From a virus: a stretch of 64,000 nt of DNA. A program made the position numbers and the translations under genes. Where the stretch lies: the IMG/VR virus record IMGVR_UViG_3300021142_000007, positions 62,001 through 126,000 of that record, one strand, 5' to 3'. The notes beneath the pieces are model-generated. The model searched no databases. It saw only the letters and a list, made by a program, of their open reading frames with translations, and had not been told where the DNA came from. This document shows positions 21,299 to 29,078 of the stretch, in pieces (the first letter of the stretch is position 1; each line of letters opens with the position of its first letter).

Positions 21299-21780
21299 AT
21301 TCCTAGTTTTTTTAGTATTTCTTTTTCCAAATTTGGTATGTCTGTATAGAAATCTTTATCTACTTCTTTATCAACATAATCAAGTATTTCAGGTAGAGCT
21401 TCTTTTATACCTTGTTTGATAGCATTTTCCATATTACCATAAGTGTATTCTAAAGAACTACCGTTAGAATCAGTTTTCCAATCATTGCCTTCAATTATTT
21501 TATCTATATCTAAAGGCTTCAAGTCTACATTATTAATAGGCATAATTACTGATTTTTTTAAGTATTGTGATAAGATAAATCGCCCCAGACCTGTTGGTTC
21601 AAGAGGATAGTGCTGATAAAAGCCACCCTCCAAAAGACCCAAATCATAACACATCTCCCTTTCTATTTCTTGTTTATCAGTAAGGTTGAAGTACTCATCG
21701 TTAAGTTCATAACCCCTATGATAATCCAAAAGGACCTTTAAGTGTTCATCGTCAATCTCTATTTCAGATATGAATTTCAT
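21295..21780 (-). CDS. Unknown protein, 161 residues
   Basis: Start MKFISEIEIDDEHL at 21778-21780. Acidic, alpha-beta; contains GLLEGGFYQHYPLEPTGLG. Overlapping genes on both sides mark an operon from 22373 to 20656. Function unknown. Confidence 0.75.
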   Translation of the reverse strand: MKFISEIEIDDEHLKVLLDYHRGYELNDEYFNLTDKQEIEREMCYDLGLLEGGFYQHYPLEPTGLGRFILSQYLKKSVIMPINNVDLKPLDIDKIIEGNDWKTDSNGSSLEYTYGNMENAIKQGIKEALPEILDYVDKEVDKDFYTDIPNLEKEILKKLGI

Positions 21781-21787
21781 ACTGGTT

Positions 21788-22105
21788 TTATGCGTGAGGA
21801 TTAAAGGTGTTACCAAGTCTATAAAAATACTTATACAGCGTCATTTCAAAGCTTTGACTAAAGATGCTGAGCATCTTTATTTCTTCTATCAACTCGTTGT
21901 ATTCTATATACGTATCGACATCCTTCCAGTTTTTAGTGGTTATATTTAACTCCTCTAACCTAGATTGAGTTAATGAATACTTGTAGAGTATTTCGGCCTT
22001 TAGGGTTTCTGAAACAACAACTAAATTCTTGAGGAAATTCAGCAATTCTTTTCGAATTTGAACTCTGAGTTCTTTCTTTATTTCATCTTGTGTTTTTACT
22101 GACAT
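21788..22105 (-). CDS. Helical protein, 105 residues, MSVKTQ start
   Basis: Start MSVKTQDEIKKELRVQIRK at 22103-22105. Largely helical with leucine-rich amphipathic stretches. Its first six residues and leader match those of 22116-22373, suggesting a duplicated start region. Confidence 0.75.
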   Translation of the reverse strand: MSVKTQDEIKKELRVQIRKELLNFLKNLVVVSETLKAEILYKYSLTQSRLEELNITTKNWKDVDTYIEYNELIEEIKMLSIFSQSFEMTLYKYFYRLGNTFNPHA

Positions 22106-22115
22106 TATATGTATT

Positions 22116-22373
22116 TTATATCTGGTTATTAGATATGCTTTTGAATCTGTCATTAATTTCCTTTAATAAGGGGAATAAAAGCTGATTAACCTGTAATACA
22201 AGTATATTTTCCTCACCAAAGCATTCCACAACTGCTTTTCTAATCAGTGAATTTTCATCATATGAATCATTACTAAGTTCATCTATCAAATCTGATAGCT
22301 CTTTATTGCTTAGGCTTTCCATATAATTTATGACCTTATTATGTATATTCTCTGCTTGTGTTTTTACTGACAT
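22116..22373 (-). CDS. Helical protein, 85 residues, MSVKTQ start
   Basis: MSVKTQAENIHNKVINYME, then acidic helices (LSDLIDELSNDSYDENS). First gene of a long operon behind promoter 22400. Function unknown. Confidence 0.75.
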   Translation of the reverse strand: MSVKTQAENIHNKVINYMESLSNKELSDLIDELSNDSYDENSLIRKAVVECFGEENILVLQVNQLLFPLLKEINDRFKSISNNQI

Positions 22374-22399
22374 AAATTTAGTTTTTGTTTGTGTTGATG

Positions 22400-22431
22400 C
22401 AAAGGTAAGTAATTATTTTGAAATAACCAAA
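22400..22431 (-). promoter_or_regulatory. Bacteroidota-type promoter
   Basis: -7 box TACCTTTG at 22400-22407, TTTGG at 22427-22431. Drives the operon 22373 to 20656. Confidence 0.85.
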
Positions 22432-22448
22432 TCACATGTGTTAAATAA

Positions 22449-22847
22449 CTACCCTAGTATTTGTTTTAGTGACTTATAAACGCCATCCAATTGTGTCTTG
22501 TTCTCATATGGAGACATGAAGGGGCCTATCGGCTCTTTCACCGTAAACAAAACCTTCGTGAAGTAATTGGTTGAAAAGAACCTTGAATTACATTGTTCTA
22601 GGATTTCTTCACATGTCGGTTCAGATGTCAGCAGACCGCAAAGCCAATGGTCTTTTTGCTTTCTCAACAACACATACGGATGTTGAAATATCGGGTGCAT
22701 AAGCACATCTCCAGCCTTATATTCATTTGGAAGAACCTTATTGGATGTGTTAGGCAGAGCTGTTACCCAAGCAATTATCCTATCCCTGTCAGCTTGTGGA
22801 AGATGACCCAGCAGCTTTATCTTCTCTATTAGTTGTACTTTGTCCAT
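22449..22847 (-). CDS. Unknown protein, 132 residues
   Basis: Start MDKVQLIEKIKLLGHLP at 22845-22847, behind the promoter at 22865. Contains PNEYKAGDVLMHPIFQHPYV, a small beta-barrel-like segment. Function unknown. Confidence 0.8.
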   Translation of the reverse strand: MDKVQLIEKIKLLGHLPQADRDRIIAWVTALPNTSNKVLPNEYKAGDVLMHPIFQHPYVLLRKQKDHWLCGLLTSEPTCEEILEQCNSRFFSTNYFTKVLFTVKEPIGPFMSPYENKTQLDGVYKSLKQILG

Positions 22848-22864
22848 GTTGTAATTATTTACCG

Positions 22865-22896
22865 CAAAGGTAGGAATTATTTTTGAAACCACCAAA
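22865..22896 (-). promoter_or_regulatory. Bacteroidota-type promoter
   Basis: -7 box TACCTTTG at 22865-22872, TTTGG at 22892-22896. Upstream of 22449-22847. Confidence 0.85.
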
Positions 22897-22897
22897 T

Positions 22898-23368
22898 TTA
22901 TTTGAACCAAAATGGTGTTTCTCGATTTTTCCATGTTGCAAAGCTACGCTTATCAACCATGTAGTATTGTCTGTAAGACTCAACTGCATTGCCTATCTTA
23001 CATTCATCTGGCATCGCCAATGCAAAACAGGTAATGCTTTGATTGATACGTATGCTAGGCTTATGTTCAATAGCCCATTCTATTACATCCTGTGACTTAT
23101 GACGCTTGCCATATCTGTATGTATATTCTTGACACAACTCAATACCCAGCTGACACAACCAATCGTAGTTCTCTACGCACTCCCTAGCCCATATACAGCA
23201 AGGATGATTCTTATGCGATAGCTTATAAGGTATGTCTAGCTGGCTTTGTGTTATATGATGAACACCACATAAAATTTGTGCTGCCTCCAACAATTGTTTT
23301 ATACAATGTTTGTCTGAATGATATTCAGCACATTTTTTCGGAGACAAATCTAAAACAAATATATTCAT
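22898..23368 (-). CDS. Conserved phage protein with His/Cys-rich core
   Basis: 156 residues. MNIFVLDLSPKKCAEYHSDKH, NHPCCIWARECVENYDWL, EYTYRYGKRHK and a final TWKNRETPFWF form a conserved pattern found in many phage proteins; some databases link it to pyrimidine-dimer glycosylases, but the sequence alone does not show that activity. His and Cys in the first 25 residues could bind metal. Confidence 0.7.
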   Translation of the reverse strand: MNIFVLDLSPKKCAEYHSDKHCIKQLLEAAQILCGVHHITQSQLDIPYKLSHKNHPCCIWARECVENYDWLCQLGIELCQEYTYRYGKRHKSQDVIEWAIEHKPSIRINQSITCFALAMPDECKIGNAVESYRQYYMVDKRSFATWKNRETPFWFK

Positions 23369-23691
23369 ACTAAAAAAATGGTTTTATCTTCGATTATACG
23401 ATGCTTTAACTTATTTGGAAGGTGTGTATCGATTTCGGTACGAAACGTCAACATGATGCGTAATACGTCCAAATCACCGTATTCTATCTTCTTTAGGTTA
23501 CGGTCAAATTCGACACGGTTTCCATTATCGGTTAGTGATAGTATCTTTTCTCCTTTGGCATGTTCGTGCCAAATAGCTGAATTAGAACGCTTAGCGGTTA
23601 TTCTTTCACCGTCATCAACTTGCTCCACTTCAATAGTGTATTCGTGTTCAGATGAATCGTTGAATACCAGATATGTTTTTTTGTCTTCCAT
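23365..23691 (-). CDS. Unknown protein, 108 residues
   Basis: Start MEDKKTYLVFNDSSEHEYTI at 23689-23691. Beta-rich, acidic. Overlaps the next gene by 4 bp. Function unknown. Confidence 0.75.
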   Translation of the reverse strand: MEDKKTYLVFNDSSEHEYTIEVEQVDDGERITAKRSNSAIWHEHAKGEKILSLTDNGNRVEFDRNLKKIEYGDLDVLRIMLTFRTEIDTHLPNKLKHRIIEDKTIFLV

Positions 23692-23693
23692 GA

Positions 23694-23981
23694 TTATGTC
23701 CAAAGGGTATATCTTATGTTAATTAATTTGATAAGTTGCTGGTTATCTTCAGTATACTGTTTATCGCTATAGTCTTGGATATCCTTGCGCTTCATCCACC
23801 AGTCATAGAGTTCCTTTGCCATCAAACCTTCTTTGGTATTGGCATAAGCTGGGCTATGTTCGAAAAGGCCTTCTTTTTCTACACAGTCTTTAAGATGCTG
23901 GAACGAGCTATGTAGTATTAGTACATCAGCATCAACCCAACTTCTTTTATTTGGAAGCGATTCGATTTCTATCTTTCTCAT
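23694..23981 (-). CDS. Unknown protein, 95 residues
   Basis: Contains EGLFEHSPAYANTKEGLMAK and a short KELYDWWMKRKDI helix. First gene of a three-gene operon behind promoter 23999. Function unknown. Confidence 0.75.
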   Translation of the reverse strand: MRKIEIESLPNKRSWVDADVLILHSSFQHLKDCVEKEGLFEHSPAYANTKEGLMAKELYDWWMKRKDIQDYSDKQYTEDNQQLIKLINIRYTLWT

Positions 23982-23998
23982 ATCTTATAATTGAAAAA

Positions 23999-24030
23999 CA
24001 AAGGTATAAAATAAAAATGAGACATCCAAA
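23999..24030 (-). promoter_or_regulatory. Promoter merged with a terminator hairpin
   Basis: -7 box TACCTTTG at 23999-24006; the -33 TTTGG at 24026-24030 sits in the loop of the terminator at 24017-24042. Confidence 0.8.
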
Positions 24031-24042
24031 TTGGTGTCTCAT
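24017..24042 (-). terminator. Rho-independent terminator
   Basis: ATGAGACA/TGTCTCAT stem followed on the minus strand by a T-rich tract. Ends the AAA+ gene 24051-25076. Confidence 0.8.
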
Positions 24043-24050
24043 TTATTTTG

Positions 24051-25076
24051 TTAAAAAGCGTATGACTTATGGCTATTTGACATCGGCAGTAGCTTAACCG
24101 TATATGTCTTAACGATTTCGTTTTCATCATAGTCAACGTATTGAGAGACGAAGCTTATTTCATCTTTCGTGAACTTAGTAAGCTGGTCAACACGAAAACC
24201 ACCAATGTGCTGCCAAGAGTTCTTTATCTTTCTTTCGCTAGTAAAGAACTTAGTATACTTCTCGACACCATTTTCACTTACAATCATCTCATACTTGTAG
24301 TGTTCGAACTTGTAGTTATAGTTCTCCTTGAACTCTGAGAATGGCTTATTGAAAATATTTATATCAGTTATTATCGATATAAGCAAGTCTATGTTCAAGT
24401 TTATAAGCGAAACATTATCTTCAAGGTCTTCCTTGAATTCTTTGTTTACTAACAAGTCTTCAAGTATGGTCTCGAACAGTTCTTCAGGCAACTCTTCGTA
24501 TTCTCTTAAGAACTTTATCCTAGATGGACGGTTAATAAGGAATTCATTCACACGTTCATTGGTTGTCAATAAGAAAAGAATACGATGACTATTTGTCATA
24601 ACCCCATCCATAAAAGATAAGAAAGACTCTTGCGAATGGAAGTTCTTTTCTTCAGATGAAGACGTATTGGCAAATAGCTTCTCAAATTCATCCACATATA
24701 AGCAATAGTCTTGCTTTATATCGTTTAGGAATTCAATGAAATCAACACCGCTGGGTATCGACTTGTTTATTATGATGGTGGGAAGATTAATCTCCCTACA
24801 AAGTAGCTTGGCCTTAAGGCTCTTACCTTGTCCTTTGGTACCAGTCAATAGAACACCCAAGTTCTTTTTGGTATTTTCGAATGATATCTTGACCAGACTG
24901 CTTAGCCCACCATCAAATTCATAGATTTTATCTGGGAACTTGAAGTCTTCGATGTCTTCGAGATAACAGTTGCCGTTTCCGTCAAAGTTAAATAGATAGT
25001 TCTTAGGTTCTAGCTTGTCAACTATCGTCAGTTGATTGAAAAAGTGATACTTACCGTTGTTTTTTAAAATGTTCAT
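24051..25076 (-). CDS. AAA+ ATPase
   Basis: 341 residues. Walker A GTKGQGKSLKAK (about 79-90), Walker B CLYVDEFEKLF (about 121-131), a sensor-1-like ILFLLTTNERVNEF and an arginine-rich NRPSRIKFLREY. The N-terminal 60 residues and a C-terminal extension do not match a known module, so substrate and role are open. A second AAA+ protein with the same general design is at 52864-54204, and both could be remodelling factors. It overlaps nothing and follows 25082-25387 by 5 bp. Confidence 0.85.
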   Translation of the reverse strand: MNILKNNGKYHFFNQLTIVDKLEPKNYLFNFDGNGNCYLEDIEDFKFPDKIYEFDGGLSSLVKISFENTKKNLGVLLTGTKGQGKSLKAKLLCREINLPTIIINKSIPSGVDFIEFLNDIKQDYCLYVDEFEKLFANTSSSEEKNFHSQESFLSFMDGVMTNSHRILFLLTTNERVNEFLINRPSRIKFLREYEELPEELFETILEDLLVNKEFKEDLEDNVSLINLNIDLLISIITDINIFNKPFSEFKENYNYKFEHYKYEMIVSENGVEKYTKFFTSERKIKNSWQHIGGFRVDQLTKFTKDEISFVSQYVDYDENEIVKTYTVKLLPMSNSHKSYAF

Positions 25077-25081
25077 CGCGT

Positions 25082-25387
25082 TTAGTTAAGGCAGAATATA
25101 GCACTGCCAGACTTTAGTGTTCTTTTTTCGAACACCTTAGTTTCATGCGCTTCGATTGCGCATAGAAGGGTTTTTATGTTTTTTTCGAGATACTCAAGTT
25201 GTTCTTCAATCTCAAGTATCTTATTCAAACGAAGTTCAAGGTGATTTGAATCACCTCTGAGTTCTTCAAGACAAGTCTCGAATTCCTCTTTGGCTTCAGA
25301 CAATTCACCCATTAACGATATGGTATCCGCAAGACTGAAGTGTTTGTAAACGAGGTCCAGTTCGAGCAGTGTTTTGTTTGTATCCAT
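25082..25387 (-). CDS. Coiled-coil protein, 101 residues
   Basis: Heptad-rich, acidic helix (MGELSEAKEEFETCLEEL, KILEIEEQLEYLEKNIKTLL). It precedes the AAA+ gene in one operon and may be its adaptor, by position only. Confidence 0.75.
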   Translation of the reverse strand: MDTNKTLLELDLVYKHFSLADTISLMGELSEAKEEFETCLEELRGDSNHLELRLNKILEIEEQLEYLEKNIKTLLCAIEAHETKVFEKRTLKSGSAIFCLN

Positions 25388-25408
25388 GACTTTATTATTT
25401 TGTTAGTG

Positions 25409-25440
25409 CAAAGGTATGAAATACTTTTGACACTTGCAAG
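25409..25440 (-). promoter_or_regulatory. Bacteroidota-type promoter
   Basis: -7 box TACCTTTG at 25409-25416, TTGC-type -33 box near 25437-25440. Drives 25082-25387 and the AAA+ gene. Confidence 0.85.
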
Positions 25441-25451
25441 TTTTTTAAAAG

Positions 25452-25479
25452 AAAAAAAATAGGTGGTCTCCACCACCCA
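25452..25479 (-). terminator. Rho-independent terminator
   Basis: GGTGGT-ggag-ACCACC stem followed by an A and eight T on the minus strand. Ends 25539-26165. A second hairpin (GACCT/AGGTC) lies at 25480-25502. Confidence 0.85.
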
Positions 25480-25538
25480 TCCGACCTATAAAAATCAGGT
25501 CTGCTTAACAAAAATCCGTCAATGCGGAGATAATATAA

Positions 25539-26165
25539 CTATTGTGTTTGTGTTGTTTCTTCCTTTGTATCTAGGTGCTTGGCAACCCAACCTTTGTTGT
25601 TTGAACCAAACGATACCATGCATGTTATGGTTATTGTGAATAATGCAATAACCGCTATGAAATAAACCAAGCTACGCTTAACAGCAGACCTTGATATTTC
25701 GTATTGCTGGTTTTCGCTAAGCTTATTGATGTCTTCTGAAAAAGGGTCGCCACGTTCTATTGTCCACATGTAGAAGTTTGGTCCCCATATCAATAATAGG
25801 AAGCTGGTGATGAACGAAGCTATATTGATTCCAATCAACCAATTTATGGCTTCTTCGCTCAAGAATAGGTTCAAGGCAGCTAAGCCAATCCAACCATGAG
25901 CGGCATCATATACGAAGTAGCCGCAAAGAAGCATAATGACTATATGGAATGGATTTCTGAACTTATTTTGATGCAATAGAGCAACAACGCAGTATATCGG
26001 ACCAATGAAGGCTGCGATGAATATCCCTGCTACTAGAAGGAAGAAAGATTCAACAAATTCTATTTGCGCTAGTGTTCCGTAGTCCCATTCTTCAACTCTG
26101 AAGGTTGTACCATCGCTATTGGTTCCTTTGAAAATGTTTTTCGGGAAGATATCTAATCCAGCCAT
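25539..26165 (-). CDS. Multi-pass membrane protein, 208 residues
   Basis: Four or five hydrophobic segments (about residues 38-62, 71-88, 105-131 and 166-187) and a hydrophilic, Thr/Gln-rich C-terminus. No transporter or holin motif is recognised. Single-gene unit with its own promoter and strong terminator. Confidence 0.8.
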   Translation of the reverse strand: MAGLDIFPKNIFKGTNSDGTTFRVEEWDYGTLAQIEFVESFFLLVAGIFIAAFIGPIYCVVALLHQNKFRNPFHIVIMLLCGYFVYDAAHGWIGLAALNLFLSEEAINWLIGINIASFITSFLLLIWGPNFYMWTIERGDPFSEDINKLSENQQYEISRSAVKRSLVYFIAVIALFTITITCMVSFGSNNKGWVAKHLDTKEETTQTQ

Positions 26166-26192
26166 TTTATATTTTTTTATTAGTTAATAAGA

Positions 26193-26224
26193 CAAAGGTA
26201 CGAGAAATAATTTAAAAAACCAAA
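26193..26224 (-). promoter_or_regulatory. Bacteroidota-type promoter
   Basis: -7 box TACCTTTG at 26193-26200, TTTGG at 26220-26224. Upstream of 25539-26165. Confidence 0.85.
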
Positions 26225-26241
26225 TTATTTTTGATTTATTT

Positions 26242-26532
26242 TTAGACTTCCTCGAAACCCATATCTAATAAGCCTTTCTGGATAGGTGTGTATTTCTTAT
26301 CGGTATTCCCATCAACATAAGCTTCCGCATCGTTTATAAGCTTTAATATGGCTTCGTTAAGGGTTACATCCGTAACATCATTTACTACTTGGTAGTAATT
26401 GTTATGGCCAGAATTGTTTATACTTACCTTATGATATCTAGCACCATCAAGTGCTCTCTCTACCTTTACATTTAACTCGACAAGTATTATGAATTCGAAA
26501 TTTTTGTAATTATGTGTTTTTCTAAGTTGCAT
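26242..26532 (-). CDS. Unknown protein, 96 residues
   Basis: Alpha-beta, no motif (FEFIILVELNVKVERALDGA, then a helix ending KGLLDMGFEEV). 1 bp after 26534-27124. Function unknown. Confidence 0.75.
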   Translation of the reverse strand: MQLRKTHNYKNFEFIILVELNVKVERALDGARYHKVSINNSGHNNYYQVVNDVTDVTLNEAILKLINDAEAYVDGNTDKKYTPIQKGLLDMGFEEV

Positions 26533-26533
26533 T

Positions 26534-27124
26534 TTATTTTTTCTTTAGTAGATTTCTAAGTTTATTTTTTACAATTTGAATGGTCGCCCTTATCTCTCTG
26601 TATTCTTCATCGGTGTATATATGGTCATCGGTCAATAGGTCATTGACCATCCTTGTATTGAGTCTCGTGTAAACATTCTTTAAATCGTTTACCATCAATG
26701 CTGTTAATTGAGTATTGTTCGGCTTGCCACCATTTAACATGATGTCCTGTTCAATCTTATCCTTACCATACCTTCTTGGAAGACTGGATTCGATTTTGTT
26801 ACGTTTCTTGGGTTCTTTGACCTCTTCAACTTCTGGTTCTTCGTTATTGAGCATGACAGGATGTAGGTCTTTGCCTTCCAGCTTTGCGAAGTATAGATAC
26901 TTGTTTACTATGCTTATCTTTGTAAGAATGATATTATCGAACAAGTCTTTGATAAATGTCTTGGTTTCTTCACTTAATTTGTTTTCCTTTGACAGGGTTT
27001 TAACCAAGTTAAATGACATGGATATATCATCGGAGAATATCTCGTATAGGTCTGGGTCCTTTTCAATAACGGCTAACGCAAGTGTTTCGATGTATTCAAC
27101 ATCAGCAATCTTTTCTATTGTCAT
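26534..27124 (-). CDS. Unknown helical protein, 196 residues
   Basis: Start MTIEKIADVEYIETLALAV at 27122-27124. Helical N-terminal half, a Pro/Glu/Lys linker (EVEEVKEPKKRNK) and a basic helical C-terminus ending NKLRNLLKKK. Possibly DNA- or RNA-binding through the basic end. Function unknown. Confidence 0.75.
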   Translation of the reverse strand: MTIEKIADVEYIETLALAVIEKDPDLYEIFSDDISMSFNLVKTLSKENKLSEETKTFIKDLFDNIILTKISIVNKYLYFAKLEGKDLHPVMLNNEEPEVEEVKEPKKRNKIESSLPRRYGKDKIEQDIMLNGGKPNNTQLTALMVNDLKNVYTRLNTRMVNDLLTDDHIYTDEEYREIRATIQIVKNKLRNLLKKK

Positions 27125-27191
27125 AAAGCAATTTATTTGCAAATATACTAAATAAGATTTAAAAATGCAAGTGGTTTTTTTTAGAAAAAAC

Positions 27192-27222
27192 TTTGAGAAT
27201 TCAGATATTTTGCATACCTTTG
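27192..27222 (+). promoter_or_regulatory. Plus-strand promoter, antisense to 27267-27632
   Basis: TTTGA at 27192-27196 and TACCTTTG at 27215-27222. Faces into the neighbouring minus-strand gene. Confidence 0.7.
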
Positions 27223-27266
27223 TAGATGAATGAAAATAAAAGCGTATAGAAATATGGACGTAGACC

Positions 27267-27632
27267 TTACTTAAAGGCTATCGGGTTATCAACAACCTTA
27301 CCCATGGCATCAGCTTGCTGTACGGTCAAGTGTCTTACCTTGCCATCAGCATCTGGCTTGCCAGATACAGCTTTGCCTATTGCAGACCTGTCGGTTGCGC
27401 TATCTGCGTCACCAACACCAGCAGCACCCATAACCTGAGATAGCTTCAAAAGCTTTCCTGGGCCTTGCGTGGCGTTCTTAATCTTCTTTGTAAGAGTCTG
27501 AACCTTACCTTTTTTATCCTTATTAAGGTCTTCATAGTGTCCAGAATCAGTTTCTTTCTCCTTAGATTCTTTAGCCGCTTCAGCAACTCCCAACGCTTCC
27601 CTCAATAGTGTTTTTATATGATTCTTATCCAT
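27267..27632 (-). CDS. Unknown hydrophilic protein, 121 residues
   Basis: Start MDKNHIKTLLREALGVAEAA at 27630-27632. The first 20 residues share an LxREAL amphipathic motif with the starts of 59773-60855 and, more loosely, 58169-59773. The rest is Lys/Asp/Gly-rich and probably disordered. Covered by a candidate antisense RNA. Confidence 0.75.
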   Translation of the reverse strand: MDKNHIKTLLREALGVAEAAKESKEKETDSGHYEDLNKDKKGKVQTLTKKIKNATQGPGKLLKLSQVMGAAGVGDADSATDRSAIGKAVSGKPDADGKVRHLTVQQADAMGKVVDNPIAFK

Positions 27633-27679
27633 GTTAATTCTTTTATAATAAATATCGAAGGCTAGATAAAAACACAAAA

Positions 27680-27720
27680 AACCTCGGTGTACACAAATGT
27701 GTACACGAGGTTGTATTTTT
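27680..27720. terminator. Bidirectional terminator on a palindrome
   Basis: CCTCG and CGAGG extend the perfect inverted repeat GTGTACACAAATGTGTACAC (27687-27706), with T-runs on both strands. Ends the sigma-factor gene on the minus strand and the antisense RNA on the plus strand. Confidence 0.85.
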
Positions 27721-27722
27721 TT

Positions 27723-28577
27723 TCATGAAAGGATTTCAGTGTCTTCAAGTCTTAGTCTTAGCCTTTCTAGCGATTTTTGACGTATCTGTCTAACCATTTC
27801 ACGACTAATATTGAATTGCTGCCCAACATCAGCTAGCGTTCTTTCTTGCGAACCGTCAAGACCAAACAATGCTATCATTATTTCTTTGTCTCTTGGCTTT
27901 AGAGTGTTTAAGAGCTTATGAATTTCGCTCTTCAAGTCTTCGGTCATAAGACTCATATCGGTTGGTCCGAAGGAGTCATCAACCAGAACTTCACCAAGTG
28001 TTGTTCCGTCACCCTCGTCTCCACTTATATCTCGGTCAAGAGAATCCATACGATAAGAGTTTAGTAACTCTGTGAAGTCGTATTCATCGGTTCCGTTACC
28101 GAATAGTTCGTGAGCATAAGCTTCTCTACCAAGCGTTTGTTCCAGTTCTTGAATGCGCTTATCCATCTTGGATAGGTCATTTACCTTATTGGCTGGAATA
28201 CGAACCATACGGCCATTTTTTGTTAGGTGTTCCATGATTACCTTACGAATCCACCAAACAGCGTAAGAAATGAATTTAAAGCCCATTTCTGGCTTGAACT
28301 TATCCGCTGCTATGATAAGACCTATGTTGCCTTCATTTACGAGGTCTTCGAGCGGATTTTGACTATTTGAATACTGCTTTGCAACACTGATTACAAAACG
28401 CAGGTTTCTGCGTATAAGTTCTTGTTTTGCATCTTCATCACCATTGCTGGATTTCTCGGTAAGCTTAGCTTCCTCTTCGCAGGTCAGCACCGCAATAGAA
28501 GCAACCTCTTTAAGGTAAGAATTAAAAGATTCGTTTTGTCTGTTGGTTACCTTAGCGGTAATAACTAATTGCTTCAT
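27723..28577 (-). CDS. RNA polymerase sigma factor, primary type of Bacteroidota
   Basis: 284 residues, close in length and start (MKQLVITAKVTNRQNESFNS) to the short primary sigma factors of Bacteroidota. Region 2 is intact (NLRFVISVAKQYSN, PLEDLVNEGNIGLI, FKFISYAVWWIRKVIMEHL), region 3 follows (RMVRIPANKVNDLSKM), and region 4.2 carries the helix-turn-helix TLADVGQQFNISREMVRQ. It would direct host RNA polymerase to promoters. The phage promoters here match what such a sigma recognises, so it may boost them, or read the subclass with the TTTGGAAATACGG box. Probably acquired from a host. Confidence 0.92.
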   Translation of the reverse strand: MKQLVITAKVTNRQNESFNSYLKEVASIAVLTCEEEAKLTEKSSNGDEDAKQELIRRNLRFVISVAKQYSNSQNPLEDLVNEGNIGLIIAADKFKPEMGFKFISYAVWWIRKVIMEHLTKNGRMVRIPANKVNDLSKMDKRIQELEQTLGREAYAHELFGNGTDEYDFTELLNSYRMDSLDRDISGDEGDGTTLGEVLVDDSFGPTDMSLMTEDLKSEIHKLLNTLKPRDKEIMIALFGLDGSQERTLADVGQQFNISREMVRQIRQKSLERLRLRLEDTEILS

Positions 28578-28606
28578 GCTTTCGTTGTTGTTTATGTATT
28601 AAAAAA

Positions 28607-28636
28607 TAAAGGTAATAAGTATATTTGAAATTCAAA
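28607..28636 (-). promoter_or_regulatory. Promoter of the sigma-factor gene
   Basis: -7 box TACCTTTA at 28607-28614 and TTTG at 28633-28636, a little weaker than most, at the 3' end of the smpB gene. Confidence 0.65.
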
Positions 28637-28643
28637 GGATTCT

Positions 28644-29078
28644 TTATGAATTTTTCATTTCTCTTTCTAGGTCCTTAGCTTTAAGGCTCTGTCTTTTGTC
28701 ATAGGTCTTTTTTCCTTTGGCCAATCCAATCTCCAGCTTTATATAGCCAGTCTTGGTCAAGATAATTTCAAGAGGTACGATTGTCAAGCCTTTTTGTTTA
28801 ACCTTATCGGCTAGGCTAGTGATTTCTTTCTTCTTTAAAAGAAGCTTTCGGTCCCTTAGTGGTTCATGGTTGTTGTTGCGACCACCTTGTTCATGTTCAG
28901 AAACATGCATGTTTTTGATATATATTTCTCCATTTTCGATAAGACAATAGGCTTCGCTTATGTTAACCTTTCCAGTCCTTATTGACTTAACTTCTGAACC
29001 CTTGAGTTCAATACCAGCTATAAGCTTTTCTAGGATGGAATACTCAAAAAAAGCTTTCTTATTTTTTACTATTAACAT
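28644..29078 (-). CDS. smpB: SmpB, tmRNA-binding protein
   Basis: 144 residues, full length. Typical start NKKAFFEYSILEKLIAGIEL, then KGSEVKSIRTGKVNISEAYC, the beta-barrel GEIYIKNMHV and the basic C-terminal tail LAKGKKTYDKRQSLKAKD that reaches the decoding centre. SmpB works with tmRNA to free stalled ribosomes. No tmRNA gene was found in this window, so it must use the host tmRNA or one elsewhere in the phage. RNase R, its usual downstream partner, is at 34259-36190. Overlaps 29059-29532 by 20 bp. Confidence 0.92.
   Translation of the reverse strand: MLIVKNKKAFFEYSILEKLIAGIELKGSEVKSIRTGKVNISEAYCLIENGEIYIKNMHVSEHEQGGRNNNHEPLRDRKLLLKKKEITSLADKVKQKGLTIVPLEIILTKTGYIKLEIGLAKGKKTYDKRQSLKAKDLEREMKNS

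Larger units (their letters stand above)
27228..27720 (+). ncRNA. Candidate antisense RNA
   Basis: Predicted from the promoter at 27192 and the hairpin plus T-run at 27682-27720. Covers the whole minus-strand gene 27267-27632. Only very short ORFs (for example MNENKSV) are present on this strand. Confidence 0.35.

Noticed and set aside
27225-27265. Short plus-strand ORF MNENKSV
   Set aside because: Seven codons only, with no support other than the nearby promoter.
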